Below, one piece after another: positions 51,230 through 60,473 of a stretch of DNA of 64,000 nt. Source of the stretch: Streptomyces camelliae (GTDB lineage Bacteria > Actinomycetota > Actinomycetes > Streptomycetales > Streptomycetaceae); contig NZ_CP115300.1 of the NCBI RefSeq assembly GCF_027625935.1, positions 7,254,001-7,318,000 of the forward strand, read 5' to 3'. A program made the position numbers and the translations under genes. The notes beneath the pieces were generated by a model that was given only the letters and a program-made list of their open reading frames with translations, was not told the DNA's origin and ran no database searches. Positions within the stretch are counted from its first letter, which is position 1; each line of letters begins with the position of its first letter.

Positions 51230-51532
51230 TCACTCCGCGTCGGGCCCGTACACCTCGACCTTGTCCGAAACGCGGCGCACATGGATGCACTCGCCGGGAC
51301 ACTCCTTCGCCGAGTCCACCACGTCCGTGAGCAGCGGCAGCGGTACGGGAGTCGTCGCCCCCGCGGACTGGAGCAGCTCGTCGTCCGCGCCCTTCACATA
51401 GGCCAGCCCGTCGATGTCCAGCTCGAACACCTCGGGGGCGTACTGGGCGCAGATCCCGTCGCCGGTACACAGGTCCTGGTCGATCCAGACCTCCAGCGCC
51501 TCGCCGCCCGGGGCCTCCTGCTGCACGGTCAC
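51230..51532 (-). CDS. Ferredoxin
   Basis: This is a 100-residue protein with the cysteine pattern of the actinomycete one-cluster ferredoxins: LCTGDGICAQYAPEVFEL near the N-terminus and ECPGECIHV near the C-terminus. With Asp/Gly at the variable position, it fits a 3Fe-4S or 4Fe-4S type that serves P450s and other oxidases. A 20-residue insertion between the motifs is longer than usual. The start is a GTG at 51530-51532; a second GTG six bases downstream is better spaced from AGGAG and may be the true start. It lies upstream of and divergent from the proteasome locus. Confidence 0.88.
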   Translation of the reverse strand: MTVQQEAPGGEALEVWIDQDLCTGDGICAQYAPEVFELDIDGLAYVKGADDELLQSAGATTPVPLPLLTDVVDSAKECPGECIHVRRVSDKVEVYGPDAE

Positions 51533-52071
51533 TTCTCCTGCCCTTCCGGTTCGCCGGGCGGCCGGGGCCTGGCGCCGGCCGGGTCCGCTCCAGCGGCTGT
51601 CGAACGTCCCTCGACCCTACCTCCGCCGCATTTGGGCCTTGTTCCGCCGGTGACCGGGTTTCCGCCCGATCCCGCTCGGGTACGACCGCCCGACCGGGAT
51701 CGGGGAGTCCCGGCCAGGACGGGGGAGTCCCGGCCACAGGAACGACCACTTCAGGCCGGACCGGCGGTGACACCGTCCGCCCGGACCGTCGCTCTGCGTG
51801 ATGATCGTAAGAGCGTGCCGCGGGCTGCCCGCGTGCGGGCCGACCGGCCCGGACCGGTCAACTCCGGCCATCCTTGAAGGGTTTCGCCCACGCGATGCCC
51901 GGAACAAACTGCTTCCACATCACGTTGAGTGGGTATCCCCTCCGTGCGAGGGAGAGCGCACCGGGTGACCGACGACACACCTTGACAGTCTTGGTGATCT
52001 AGGGGTTTCAATCGACACCCACCCAGGTAGGGTCTGGAAGCGTCCAGCTCCCCTTGGAGGAGGTGAGGACC
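51533..52071. promoter_or_regulatory. Long intergenic region before arc
   Basis: This 539-base gap contains a direct repeat GGGGAGTCCCGGCCA at 51702-51716 and 51722-51736 (20 bp apart), a TTGACA hexamer at 51982-51987 without a well-placed -10, and TAGGGT at 52028-52033, the probable -10 of arc, 39 bases before its GTG. The sequence between 51880 and 52035 is less GC-rich than average. No coding sequence or known RNA family could be supported. Confidence 0.45.
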
Positions 52072-53838
52072 GTGGCAGCCCACGACGACGACATGAACCG
52101 CGGCATCCGCCCGGGACGAGGGTCCGACGACCCGGCCGGGCAGATCGCCTACCTTGAGCAGGAGATCGCCGTCCTGCGACGCAAGCTCGCCGACTCTCCG
52201 CGACACACGAGGATTCTCGAAGAGCGGATCGTCGAGCTGCAGACCAACCTGGCCGGCGTGTCCGCCCAGAACGAACGACTGGCCAACACCCTCCGCGAGG
52301 CTCGCGACCAGATCGTGGCCCTCAAGGAAGAGGTCGACCGGCTCGCCCAGCCGCCGGCCGGCTTCGGGGTCTTCCTGCAGGCGAACGAGGACGGCACCGC
52401 CGACATCTTCACCGGCGGCCGCAAGCTCCGGGTGAACGTCAGCCCGAGTGTCGACCTGGACGACCTGCGGCGCGGCCAGGAGGTCATGCTCAACGAGGCG
52501 CTCAACGTGGTCGAGGCCATGGAGTTCGAGAGCGTCGGCGACATCGTCACCCTCAAGGAGATCCTGGAGGACGGCGAGCGCGCCCTCGTGCTGGGGCACA
52601 CCGACGAGGAACGGGTGGTGCGGCTCGCCGAGCCGCTGCTCGGCATCACCATCCGCGCCGGCGACGCCCTGCTGCTCGAACCCCGCTCCGGCTACGTCTA
52701 CGAGGTCGTGCCCAAGAGCGAGGTCGAGGAGCTCGTCCTCGAAGAGGTCCCGGACATCGGTTACGAGCAGATCGGCGGTCTCGGCAACCAGATCGAGGCC
52801 ATCCGTGACGCGGTCGAGCTGCCGTACCTCTACCCCGACCTGTTCAAGGAGCACGAGCTGCGGCCGCCCAAGGGCGTGCTGCTCTACGGGCCGCCCGGCT
52901 GCGGCAAGACGCTCATCGCCAAGGCTGTCGCGAACTCGCTGGCCAAGAAGGTCGCCGAGGTCACCGGCCAGGCCGCGGGCAAGAGCTTCTTCCTGAACAT
53001 CAAGGGTCCCGAGCTGCTCAACAAGTACGTCGGCGAGACCGAGCGGCAGATCCGTCTCGTCTTCCAGCGTGCACGGGAGAAGGCCAGCGAGGGCACCCCC
53101 GTCATCGTCTTCTTCGACGAGATGGAGTCCCTCTTCCGCACCCGTGGCTCCGGCGTCAGCTCGGACGTGGAGAACACCATCGTCCCGCAGCTGCTCGCCG
53201 AGATCGACGGTGTCGAGGGCCTGCAGAACGTGGTCGTGATCGGCGCCTCCAACCGCGAGGACATGATCGACCCGGCCATCCTGCGCCCCGGCCGGCTCGA
53301 CGTGAAGATCAAGATCGAGCGGCCGGACGCCGAGGCGGCCAAGGACATCTTCGGCAAGTACCTCACCGAGCGCCTCCCGCTGCACTCCGATGACCTCGGC
53401 GAGCACGGCGGCGACAAGGCCACCACCGTCCAGAGCATGATCCAGACGGCGGTCGAGCACATGTACGCCGAGTCCGAGGAGAACCGCTTCCTGGAGGTCA
53501 CCTACGCCAACGGCGACAAGGAAGTCCTCTACTTCAAGGACTTCAACTCCGGCGCCATGATCGAGAACATCGTCGGACGCGCCAAGAAGATGGCGATCAA
53601 GGACTTCCTCGAAAAGAGCCAGAAGGGTCTCCGCGTCTCCCACCTGCTCCAGGCCTGCGTGGACGAGTTCAAGGAGAACGAGGACCTGCCCAACACCACC
53701 AACCCGGACGACTGGGCCCGGATCTCCGGAAAGAAGGGCGAACGGATCGTGTACATCCGTACGCTCATCACCGGAAAGCAGGGCGCGGACACCGGACGCT
53801 CCATCGACACGGTGGCGAACACCGGTCAGTACCTGTAA
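52072..53838 (+). CDS. arc: Proteasome-associated AAA ATPase (ARC/Mpa)
   Basis: This is a 588-residue AAA ATPase. An N-terminal coiled coil ([19 protein letters not shown] through [12 protein letters not shown], to about residue 85) binds Pup; two OB folds follow; then the AAA domain with Walker A GPPGCGKT (about 273) and Walker [11 protein letters not shown] (about 344). The C-terminus ends QYL, whose penultimate tyrosine docks in the PrcA ring to open the gate. It unfolds pupylated proteins into the 20S core. The GTG at 52072-52074 follows GGAGGAGGTGAGGACC. Confidence 0.97.
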   Translation: MAAHDDDMNRGIRPGRGSDDPAGQIAYLEQEIAVLRRKLADSPRHTRILEERIVELQTNLAGVSAQNERLANTLREARDQIVALKEEVDRLAQPPAGFGVFLQANEDGTADIFTGGRKLRVNVSPSVDLDDLRRGQEVMLNEALNVVEAMEFESVGDIVTLKEILEDGERALVLGHTDEERVVRLAEPLLGITIRAGDALLLEPRSGYVYEVVPKSEVEELVLEEVPDIGYEQIGGLGNQIEAIRDAVELPYLYPDLFKEHELRPPKGVLLYGPPGCGKTLIAKAVANSLAKKVAEVTGQAAGKSFFLNIKGPELLNKYVGETERQIRLVFQRAREKASEGTPVIVFFDEMESLFRTRGSGVSSDVENTIVPQLLAEIDGVEGLQNVVVIGASNREDMIDPAILRPGRLDVKIKIERPDAEAAKDIFGKYLTERLPLHSDDLGEHGGDKATTVQSMIQTAVEHMYAESEENRFLEVTYANGDKEVLYFKDFNSGAMIENIVGRAKKMAIKDFLEKSQKGLRVSHLLQACVDEFKENEDLPNTTNPDDWARISGKKGERIVYIRTLITGKQGADTGRSIDTVANTGQYL

Positions 53839-53847
53839 AGGCAGGGC

Positions 53848-53891
53848 GGCTGCGGGTGCCCTCACCGGGTACCCGCAGCCCTCTGTTTTTT
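53848..53891 (+). terminator. Intrinsic terminator after arc
   Basis: GGCTGCGGGT (53848-53857) pairs with ACCCGCAGCC (53871-53880) and is followed by CTCTGTTTTTTCT, a rare classical T-tract terminator for this genome. Confidence 0.9.
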
Positions 53892-54081
53892 CTGGCCGAC
53901 ACGGGCCACGACCGGAGCAGGCAATGACGCAAATGATCTCCCCACCAGCGCAAAGGCGTTCTAGGCTCGTTCCTACCGCCGAGTCGCGCAGTGCGGGGAC
54001 GGGCACCGCACACGCACCGGAGCGCCAGCGGTACGTGAGCGGCGCCCACGACCGAGGGTGCCGCCGGGCAAGGAGGGCCGC

Positions 54082-55593
54082 ATGACCGTACGGCGAGTAA
54101 TGGGCATCGAGACGGAGTACGGGATCTCCGTCCCCGGCCACCCCAACGCCAATGCCATGCTCACCTCGTCCCAGATCGTCAACGCCTACGCGGCGGCGAT
54201 GCACCGGGCCCGCCGGGCCCGCTGGGACTTCGAGGAGGAGAATCCGCTCCGGGACGCGCGGGGCTTCGACCTCGCCAGGGAGGCCGCCGACGCCAGCCAG
54301 CTCACCGACGAGGACATCGGCCTCGCCAATGTGATCCTCACCAACGGCGCGCGGCTGTACGTCGACCACGCCCACCCCGAGTACAGCGCCCCCGAGGTGA
54401 CCAACCCGCGCGACGCCGTGCTGTGGGACAAGGCCGGCGAGCGCATCATGGCCGAGGCCGCCGAGCGGGCCGCGCAGCTCCCCGGCGCCCAGCCGATCCA
54501 CCTCTACAAGAACAACACCGACAACAAGGGCGCCTCCTACGGGACGCACGAGAACTACCTGATGAAGCGGGAGACCCCCTTCTCGGACATCGTGCGCCAC
54601 CTGACGCCGTTCTTCGTCTCCCGTCAGGTCTTCGCCGGAGCGGGCCGCGTCGGCATCGGCCAGGACGGGCACGAGCACGGCTTCCAGCTCAGCCAGCGCG
54701 CGGACTACTTCGAGGTCGAGGTCGGCCTGGAGACGACGCTGAAGCGCCCGATCATCAACACCCGCGACGAGCCGCACGCCGACGCCGAGAAGTACCGCAG
54801 GCTGCACGTGATCATCGGCGACGCGAACCTGTCCGAGATCTCGACGTACCTGAAGCTGGGCACGACCGCCCTGGTGCTCTCCATGATCGAGGACGGTTTC
54901 ATCGCGGTGGACCTGGCGGTCGACCAGCCCGTGCGCACCCTCCACCAGGTCTCCCACGACCCCGGCCTCAAGCGCCTGGTCACGCTCCGCAGCGGCCGCA
55001 CACTCACCGCGGTCCAGTTGCAGATGGAGTACTTCGAGCTGTCCCGCAAGTACGTCGAGGAGCGCTACGGCGCGGACGCGGACGAGCAGACCAAGGACGT
55101 CCTGAGCCGTTGGGAGGACACTCTCAACCGGCTTGAGAACGATCCGATGAGTCTGGCCGGCGAGCTGGACTGGGTCGCCAAGCGCGAGCTGATGGAGGGC
55201 TACCGCCGCCGTGACGGCCTCGACTGGGACTCCGCCCGGCTGCACCTGGTCGACCTCCAGTACGCCGACGTACGAGCCGAGAAGGGGCTCTACAACCGTC
55301 TGGCGGCCCGCGGACGCATGAAGCGGCTGCTGGACGAGTCCGAGGTCGACCGGGCCCGTACGAAGCCGCCGGAGGACACACGCGCGTACTTCCGCGGCCG
55401 CTGCCTGGAGCAGTACGCGGACGACGTCGCCGCCGCGAGCTGGGACTCGGTCATCTTCGACCTCCCCGGCCGCGACTCCCTCCAGCGCGTCCCAACCCTG
55501 GAACCGCTACGCGGAACGCGAAATCACGTCAAGGAGCTGCTGGACCGCTGCCGCACGGCGGAAGACCTGGTCAGGGTGCTGTCGGGCGGCTGA
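54082..55593 (+). CDS. dop: Depupylase / Pup deamidase Dop
   Basis: This is a 503-residue glutamine-synthetase-fold enzyme. The start [10 protein letters not shown] carries the metal-binding glutamates; [21 protein letters not shown] and [20 protein letters not shown] are shared with PafA, while the [27 protein letters not shown] insertion near residue 60-90 is the Dop-specific loop. It turns the C-terminal Gln of Pup into Glu and also removes Pup from substrates. The ATG at 54082-54084 follows AAGGAGGGCCGC. TAGGCT (53962-53967) is a possible -10. Confidence 0.96.
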   Translation: MTVRRVMGIETEYGISVPGHPNANAMLTSSQIVNAYAAAMHRARRARWDFEEENPLRDARGFDLAREAADASQLTDEDIGLANVILTNGARLYVDHAHPEYSAPEVTNPRDAVLWDKAGERIMAEAAERAAQLPGAQPIHLYKNNTDNKGASYGTHENYLMKRETPFSDIVRHLTPFFVSRQVFAGAGRVGIGQDGHEHGFQLSQRADYFEVEVGLETTLKRPIINTRDEPHADAEKYRRLHVIIGDANLSEISTYLKLGTTALVLSMIEDGFIAVDLAVDQPVRTLHQVSHDPGLKRLVTLRSGRTLTAVQLQMEYFELSRKYVEERYGADADEQTKDVLSRWEDTLNRLENDPMSLAGELDWVAKRELMEGYRRRDGLDWDSARLHLVDLQYADVRAEKGLYNRLAARGRMKRLLDESEVDRARTKPPEDTRAYFRGRCLEQYADDVAAASWDSVIFDLPGRDSLQRVPTLEPLRGTRNHVKELLDRCRTAEDLVRVLSGG

Positions 55594-55618
55594 GAGCGGC
55601 CGGCGGGTACACGTACCA

Positions 55619-55654
55619 GCCCGGGCGGCCAGGGTGGAAATCCCACCGCCCGGG
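55619..55654 (+). terminator. Hairpin between dop and pup
   Basis: CCCGGGCGG (55620-55628) pairs with CCGCCCGGG (55646-55654), enclosing a second GGTGG/CCACC stem. It lies 26 bases after the dop stop. Confidence 0.65.
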
Positions 55655-55667
55655 AATCATCGAGGTG

Positions 55668-55697
55668 GTCCCCGCACGTTGTGGAAACTGCGGGGAC
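55668..55697. promoter_or_regulatory. Inverted repeat overlapping the pup -35 region
   Basis: GTCCCCGCA (55668-55676) and TGCGGGGAC (55689-55697) are perfect 9-bp arms with a 12-base spacer. The right arm falls where the -35 box of the TAGGGT promoter (55716) should be, so a bound protein could block transcription. Confidence 0.45.
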
Positions 55698-55715
55698 GAT
55701 GTCGGACCCGGCTTG

Positions 55716-55721
55716 TAGGGT
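55716..55721 (+). promoter_or_regulatory. -10 box of pup
   Basis: TAGGGT followed by CTG, 44 bases before the pup ATG. The same hexamer and a following TCYG-like context occur before arc (52028) and prcB (56148). Confidence 0.5.
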
Positions 55722-55765
55722 CTGATCATCACCGATCGGCAGGCGAACTGAGCGGGGTGAGGGTT

Positions 55766-55984
55766 ATGTCAACCAAGGACACCGGCGGCGGCCAGCAGAA
55801 GGCCACACGCTCCACCGAAGAGGTCGAGGAGCAGGCGCAGGACGCGCAGGCCCAGGGAGACCTCAAGGAGCGCCACGAGAAGCTGTCCGACGACGTGGAC
55901 TCCGTCCTGGACGAGATCGATGACGTCCTGGAGGAGAACGCCGAGGACTTCGTGCGCTCCTTCGTGCAAAAGGGCGGACAGTAG
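55766..55984 (+). CDS. pup: Prokaryotic ubiquitin-like protein Pup
   Basis: This is a 72-residue disordered protein, charged throughout, with the conserved C-terminal half (LSDDVDSVLDEIDDVLEENAEDFVRSFVQKGGQ region, given as motif only) and the ending GGQ. The terminal Gln must be deamidated by Dop before PafA can attach it to lysines. The central helix-forming part binds the ARC coiled coil. The ATG at 55766-55768 has GTGAGGGTT upstream, a weak ribosome site. Confidence 0.97.
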   Translation: MSTKDTGGGQQKATRSTEEVEEQAQDAQAQGDLKERHEKLSDDVDSVLDEIDDVLEENAEDFVRSFVQKGGQ

Positions 55985-56050
55985 CCCGTCCTTGCCTTCG
56001 AATCAAAGGTTCGAGGGTGGGGGAGTAGTGAGTGGCCGATGAGCGGACGA

Positions 56051-56098
56051 CGAAGCGCTGCTCGCGGCCGGAGGAGTCCGGTCCGCGAGCAGTCTTCG
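56051..56098 (+). terminator. Terminator after pup
   Basis: CTGCTCGCGGCCGGA (56058-56072) pairs with TCCGGTCCGCGAGCAG (56077-56092) with one bulged base, extended by outer CGAAG/CTTCG. It separates pup from prcB. Confidence 0.75.
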
Positions 56099-56147
56099 TT
56101 CCCGGTACAGGGTCCGCCGGGCATGTGGATCACCGCCCCGACCCGGG

Positions 56148-56153
56148 TAGGGT
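56148..56153 (+). promoter_or_regulatory. -10 box of prcBA
   Basis: TAGGGT, 33 bases before the prcB GTG and preceded by GACCCGGG, similar to the arc and pup promoters. Confidence 0.5.
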
Positions 56154-56185
56154 CCGTGGCATATCGCTTACGTGGAAGGAAACTT

Positions 56186-57031
56186 GTGGAAGCCAATACT
56201 CGTGGCACCGGGCGTCTACCAGCTGCCTTCCTGACGCCAGGCTCTTCTTCGTTCATGGACTTCCTCTCCGAGCACCAGCCCGAGCTGCTGCCCGGCAACC
56301 GGCAGCTGCCGCCCACCCAGGGCGTGATCGAGGCGCCGCACGGCACGACCATCGTGGCCGTGACGTTCCCCGGAGGCGTGGTGCTCGCCGGTGACCGGCG
56401 CGCGACGATGGGCAACATCATCGCGCAGCGGGACATCGAGAAGGTGTTCCCGGCGGACGAGTACTCGGCGGTCGGCATCGCCGGCACCGCGGGTCTCGCC
56501 GTCGAGATGGTCAAGCTCTTCCAGCTGGAGCTGGAGCACTTCGAGAAGGTCGAGGGCGCCCAGCTGTCCCTGGAGGGCAAGGCGAACCGGCTGTCGACGA
56601 TGATCCGCTCCAACCTCGGCATGGCCATGCAGGGCCTCGCCGTGGTCCCCCTCTTCGCGGGGTACGACCTGGACCGCGAGAAGGGGCGCATCTTCTCCTA
56701 CGACGTCACGGGCGGCCGCAGCGAGGAGCACAACTTCGCGGCGACGGGCTCCGGCTCGATCTTCGCGCGCGGTGCGATGAAGAAGCTGTTCCGTGACGAC
56801 CTGACCGAGGAGCAGGCCACCACGCTGGTGGTCCAGGCCCTCTACGACGCGGCAGACGACGACTCGGCGACCGGTGGTCCCGATGTCGCCCGCCGGATCT
56901 ACCCGATCATCACCGTGATCACCGAGGACGGCTTCCGCCGGCTCACCGAGGACGAGTCCTCGGAGCTCTCCCGCGCGGTGCTCCAGCGCCGCCTGGAGGA
57001 GCCCGACGGCCCCAAGGCCGCCCTGCTCTGA
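56186..57031 (+). CDS. prcB: 20S proteasome beta subunit
   Basis: This is a 281-residue precursor. The first 53 residues are a propeptide; cleavage in [11 protein letters not shown] would expose the catalytic Thr54. The [13 protein letters not shown] segment has the Asp and Arg of the active site, and the lysine near residue 86 should be in DIEKVF-type sequence. The GTG at 56186-56188 follows GGAAGGAAACTT, a strong ribosome site; the earlier part of the open frame overlaps the promoter and is not coding. It is followed by prcA after 64 bases. Confidence 0.97.
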   Translation: MEANTRGTGRLPAAFLTPGSSSFMDFLSEHQPELLPGNRQLPPTQGVIEAPHGTTIVAVTFPGGVVLAGDRRATMGNIIAQRDIEKVFPADEYSAVGIAGTAGLAVEMVKLFQLELEHFEKVEGAQLSLEGKANRLSTMIRSNLGMAMQGLAVVPLFAGYDLDREKGRIFSYDVTGGRSEEHNFAATGSGSIFARGAMKKLFRDDLTEEQATTLVVQALYDAADDDSATGGPDVARRIYPIITVITEDGFRRLTEDESSELSRAVLQRRLEEPDGPKAALL

Positions 57032-57095
57032 GGCAGCGGCCCCCGGTTCTTATCAAGGTGATCCAGTGACCATGACAGAAAGGGACGGATAACCG

Positions 57096-57851
57096 GTGTC
57101 GACGCCGTTCTATGTCTCACCCCAGCAGGCCATGGCCGACCGGGCCGAGTACGCCCGCAAGGGCATCGCCCGCGGCCGCAGCCTCGTCGTGCTGCAGTAC
57201 GCCGACGGCATCGTGTTCGTCGGCGAGAACCCGTCCCGCGCGCTGCACAAGTTCAGCGAGATCTACGACCGGATCGGCTTCGCCGCCGCAGGCAAGTACA
57301 ACGAGTACGAGAACCTGCGCATCGGCGGCGTCCGCTACGCCGACCTGCGCGGCTACACCTACGACCGCGACGACGTCACCGCCCGTGGCCTCGCCAACGT
57401 CTACGCCCAGACGCTGGGCACGATCTTCTCCTCGGCCGCCGAGAAGCCGTACGAGGTGGAGCTGATCGTCGCCGAGGTGGGGGAGACCGCCGAGGGCGAC
57501 CAGATCTACCGGCTGCCGCACGACGGCTCCATCGTGGACGAGCACGGCTCGGTCGCGGTCGGCGGCAACCCGGAGCAGATCAGCACCTATCTGGACCGCG
57601 AGCACCGCGACGGCATGACCCTGGCCGAGGCGCTGCAGCTCGCCGTGAAGGCCCTGTCCCGCGACCCCAACGGCACCCAGCGGGAGATCCCCGCCGATCG
57701 CCTGGAGGTCGCGGTGCTGGACCGCACACGTCCGCAGAAGCGCAAGTTCAAGCGCATCGTCGGCCGCCAGCTCGCCCGCCTGCTGGAGGCGGACGGCGGG
57801 GCCACCGAGGCGGAGACCGCCGAGGAGCCCGAGGAGTCCGGGGAGGAGTAG
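57096..57851 (+). CDS. prcA: 20S proteasome alpha subunit
   Basis: This is a 251-residue subunit. The N-terminal gate region and [30 protein letters not shown] are typical; there is no propeptide or catalytic threonine. The conserved lysines near the ring pocket accept the ARC C-terminus. The acidic tail ([12 protein letters not shown]) is common in Streptomyces PrcA. The GTG at 57096-57098 follows GGGACGGATAACCG. It closes the prcBA operon, which ends at the shared terminator 57876-57907. Confidence 0.96.
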   Translation: MSTPFYVSPQQAMADRAEYARKGIARGRSLVVLQYADGIVFVGENPSRALHKFSEIYDRIGFAAAGKYNEYENLRIGGVRYADLRGYTYDRDDVTARGLANVYAQTLGTIFSSAAEKPYEVELIVAEVGETAEGDQIYRLPHDGSIVDEHGSVAVGGNPEQISTYLDREHRDGMTLAEALQLAVKALSRDPNGTQREIPADRLEVAVLDRTRPQKRKFKRIVGRQLARLLEADGGATEAETAEEPEESGEE

Positions 57852-57875
57852 CCCGCCACCCCCTGCCGCTCAGGT

Positions 57876-57907
57876 TGTGCCCCGGCCGCAGTCCCGGCCG
57901 GGGCACA
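57876..57907. terminator. Bidirectional terminator between prcA and the LacI gene
   Basis: A perfect 12-bp stem (57876-57887 with 57896-57907), 8-base loop, between convergent genes. Confidence 0.8.
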
Positions 57908-57944
57908 GCGGTGTCCGGGCGCGGCACATCCGCGCTGAGCCGGA

Positions 57945-58961
57945 CTAGACGCCCGGTGGCGGGGCCGTGGAGGCCCGGACGACCAGCTGGACCGGGATGT
58001 CCCCGCCCGCGGGCTCCTCGCCCTCCAGGACCGCCAGCAGGGCCCGCATGCCCCGTTCGCCGAAGAGCTCGGCGTCCAGTCGTACCGTCGTCAGCTCGGG
58101 GTCGAGGGCGGTGGCCAGGGCGAGGTCGTCGAGGCCGGTGACCGAGATGTCGTCCGGGATGCGCAGGCCGAGCCGGCGGACGGCCTTGTAGGCGCCGGCG
58201 GCCAGCTTGTCGTCGTCGCAGACCACCGCCGTCGGCCGGGGGCCGGGCAGCCGGAGCGCGGCCTCGGTCGCGGCCAGGGCGTCCTCGATGGAGATCGGGG
58301 CCCTGGCCGTACGGACCTGGGTGCCCGGCACGGCCGCCATGCGTGCCGCCAGTTCGCGCGCGCGGATCTCGAAGGTCCAGGAGGGCACGTCCGCGGCGAG
58401 ATGCAGCACTCGGCGGTGGCCGAGGCCCAGCAGATGGTCGGTGACCTGGCGGACGCCGTCGGCGATGTCCAGGTTCACGGTGGCCGCGCCCATGCTGCCC
58501 TCCGGGTCGCTGTCCAGCATGACCAGCGGCAGCTGGTCGCCGCGGATCGCGGTGAGCGCGTCGGCGGCCATGGAGGAGGCGATGACACCGTCCAGCGCCG
58601 CCTGCGCGGAGGCGAACGGGTCGCGGGCCGGGCCGATGCCCTCGGGGGAGGGATACAGGACGACCCCGAAGCCGTTCTCGGCCGCCACGCGCGCGGCGCC
58701 CGTGTAGACGCCCGCGAAGAACTCCGTCGTCAGCGCGGGCACGACCAGCAGGACCGTGCGGGTGCGGCCGAGCCGGAGGTTGCGGGCGGCGAGGTTGGGA
58801 CGGTAGCCGAGGTCGCGCGCGGCCTCGCGGACCCGCTCGGCGGTGGCCTCGGAGACACGGCCGCGCCACTTGTCGCCCAGCACGAGCGAGACGGCGGCCT
58901 GCGAGACCCCGGCCGCCTGGGCGACGTCACGGCTGGTCGGGCGCGTACTGCTGCGTGCCAC
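57945..58961 (-). CDS. LacI-family transcriptional regulator
   Basis: This is a 338-residue regulator with the N-terminal LacI helix-turn-helix (PTSRDVAQAAGVSQAAVSLVLGDKWRGRVS) followed by the hinge and a periplasmic-binding-like core (TVLLVVPALTTEFFAGVY, VVCDDDKLAAGAYKAV, ISVTGLDDLALA). It probably responds to a sugar. The GTG at 58959-58961 has AAGGGAG before it. Its upstream region contains copy 2 of the hairpin repeat element. It is divergent from an MFS transporter gene, its likely target. Confidence 0.9.
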   Translation of the reverse strand: MARSSTRPTSRDVAQAAGVSQAAVSLVLGDKWRGRVSEATAERVREAARDLGYRPNLAARNLRLGRTRTVLLVVPALTTEFFAGVYTGAARVAAENGFGVVLYPSPEGIGPARDPFASAQAALDGVIASSMAADALTAIRGDQLPLVMLDSDPEGSMGAATVNLDIADGVRQVTDHLLGLGHRRVLHLAADVPSWTFEIRARELAARMAAVPGTQVRTARAPISIEDALAATEAALRLPGPRPTAVVCDDDKLAAGAYKAVRRLGLRIPDDISVTGLDDLALATALDPELTTVRLDAELFGERGMRALLAVLEGEEPAGGDIPVQLVVRASTAPPPGV

Positions 58962-58990
58962 CGCGGGTGCGCTCCCTTCTTTTTGGGTCG

Positions 58991-59090
58991 TTCGCCTCCG
59001 GGGCGCTCTCAGCCGGTGTCGAGGGCGCGACCGTGCTCAACCCTTCGGGCCTCCGCGCGCTCGCGCCCTCGACACCGGCGCGCCCTCCGG
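58991..59090. repeat. Hairpin repeat element, copy 2
   Basis: Arms 59012-59030 and 59061-59079 are a perfect 19-bp inverted repeat around a 30-base loop that matches the loop of copy 1 (14133-14232) almost exactly, including a CTTCGG tetraloop-type sequence. The arms differ from those of copy 1 at several positions but keep pairing. As with copy 1, the TTCGCCTCC end points toward the start of a minus-strand gene. Confidence 0.85.
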
Positions 59091-59129
59091 CTCACTCCCG
59101 TCGTCTGGACGTCCGAACAGCGCACATGG

Positions 59130-59156
59130 TACGTATGAAGCAGCAAGTTATACGTA
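59130..59156. promoter_or_regulatory. Inverted repeat in the LacI-MFS divergent region
   Basis: TACGTAT (59130-59136) and ATACGTA (59150-59156) are perfect 7-bp arms with a 13-base spacer, 49-75 bases before the MFS start. The AT-rich stretch is a probable operator or promoter. Confidence 0.45.
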
Positions 59157-59204
59157 ACACGTCGGGCGTCGAGGCGCTCCGCGCGATCTGCTGAGGGGCA
59201 GGGC

Positions 59205-60464
59205 ATGGCCACCGGATACCTGGAGATACTCCGGGCGCGGCACGCGCTGCGGCTGCTCACCGGCACCCTGGTGGGCCGGCTGCCCAACGCCACCGCCGCG
59301 ATCGCCCTGGTGCTGTTCGTCCGCGCCGAGGGCGGCACGTACAGCCTCGCCGGCGCCCTCGCGGCCGTCTACGGCGTCGCCAACGCGGTCGGCCAGCCGG
59401 TGCTGGGCCGGCTCGTGGACCTGCACGGCCAGCCGCGCGTCCAGCTGCCCGCCGCCCTCCTCGCCGCCCTCTCCATGACCGTCTTCGCCCTGTCCGGCAC
59501 CGACCCGCTGCCGCTCGCCTACGCGTCCGTCGCCGTGGCCGGGCTGTTCGCCCCGCCCCTGGAAGGCGGCCTGCGTGCCCTGTGGCCGTCGGTGCTGCGC
59601 CGCGAGGAGCAGGTGCACACCGCGTACGCCATGGACGCGATCGCGCAGGAGGTCATGTTCACCGTGGGGCCGCTGCTGGTGACCCTGTGCGTGTCCCTGT
59701 GGGACGAGCGCGCCGCCCTGCTCGTGCTGAACCTCCTGGGCGTCCTCGGCGCGCTCTCCGTGGTCGTCTCGCCGCCCTCGCGCGCGTGGCGCTCGGCCCC
59801 GCGCGAGGCGCACTGGCTCGGCGCCCTGCGCTCGCCCGGCCTGCTCGCCCTGCTCGGCGCCTTCCTGTTCATCGGCATCGCGCTGGGCTCCATCACGGTC
59901 GCGTCGGTGTCGTACGCCGACGGACACGGCGGCGACGCGGTCTACGGCTGGATGATGGCCGGGCTCGGCCTCGGCGCGCTCGCCGGCGGTACGGTCTACG
60001 GCGCCCGCCGGTGGGCCGGTGCGCCCGAGCGGCGACTGCGGTTCCTGGTGGCCCTTCTGGCGGTGTGTTACCTGCCGCTCACGCTGGTGCCGGGCGCGCC
60101 GGCCATGGTGCTGCTCACGGTCCTGTCCGGAGTGTTCCTCGCACCCTGTATCGCCTGCGCGTTCATCATCGTCGACCGGCACGCGCCGAGCGGGACCGTC
60201 ACCGAGGCGTTCTCCTGGCTCGTGACGACGTTCACCGTGGGCGCCTCGGTCGGCACGGGCCTCGCGGGACCCGTCGTCCAGGCCGGCGGCACGGTGTGGG
60301 GCTTCGCCGTGCCCGGTGTCGCGGGGGCCGTGTCCCTGCTGGTCCTGCTCACCACCGCACGGGTCCTCGCAGCTCCCGCGTGCGGTGAGGTCGTTGCGGC
60401 TTCATCGGAAAATGATCCAAATCGTGCTGTCGAACCCCGTTTCAGCTCAGGGGATCGGGCGTAA
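59205..60464 (+). CDS. MFS-family transporter
   Basis: This is a 419-residue membrane protein with about twelve membrane segments. The motif GRLVDLHGQPR after the second helix and the periodic hydrophobic pattern fit the major facilitator superfamily. The substrate is unknown; the neighbouring LacI regulator suggests a sugar or drug-like compound. The ATG at 59205-59207 has AGGGGCAGGGC before it. It ends ten bases before pafA, but pafA seems to have its own leaderless promoter inside the end of this gene. Confidence 0.88.
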   Translation: MATGYLEILRARHALRLLTGTLVGRLPNATAAIALVLFVRAEGGTYSLAGALAAVYGVANAVGQPVLGRLVDLHGQPRVQLPAALLAALSMTVFALSGTDPLPLAYASVAVAGLFAPPLEGGLRALWPSVLRREEQVHTAYAMDAIAQEVMFTVGPLLVTLCVSLWDERAALLVLNLLGVLGALSVVVSPPSRAWRSAPREAHWLGALRSPGLLALLGAFLFIGIALGSITVASVSYADGHGGDAVYGWMMAGLGLGALAGGTVYGARRWAGAPERRLRFLVALLAVCYLPLTLVPGAPAMVLLTVLSGVFLAPCIACAFIIVDRHAPSGTVTEAFSWLVTTFTVGASVGTGLAGPVVQAGGTVWGFAVPGVAGAVSLLVLLTTARVLAAPACGEVVAASSENDPNRAVEPRFSSGDRA

Positions 60465-60467
60465 TGT
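60462..60467 (+). promoter_or_regulatory. -10 box of pafA (leaderless arrangement)
   Basis: TAATGT ends six bases before the pafA ATG and overlaps the stop region of the MFS gene; no ribosome site is visible. Confidence 0.5.
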
Positions 60468-60473
60468 TCAGTC

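Noticed and set aside
51617..51907. 96-codon minus-strand frame in the gap before arc
   Set aside because: No ribosome site, arginine/proline-biased composition and no recognisable motif; treated as intergenic.
51751..55245. Minus-strand frame of over 1100 codons opposite arc and dop
   Set aside because: Antisense shadow with valine/leucine/aspartate-biased composition and no start signal; it also crosses a strong terminator.
56032..56394. Plus-strand frame between pup and prcB
   Set aside because: It runs through the pup terminator hairpin, the prcB promoter and the prcB start in another frame, so coding is unlikely.
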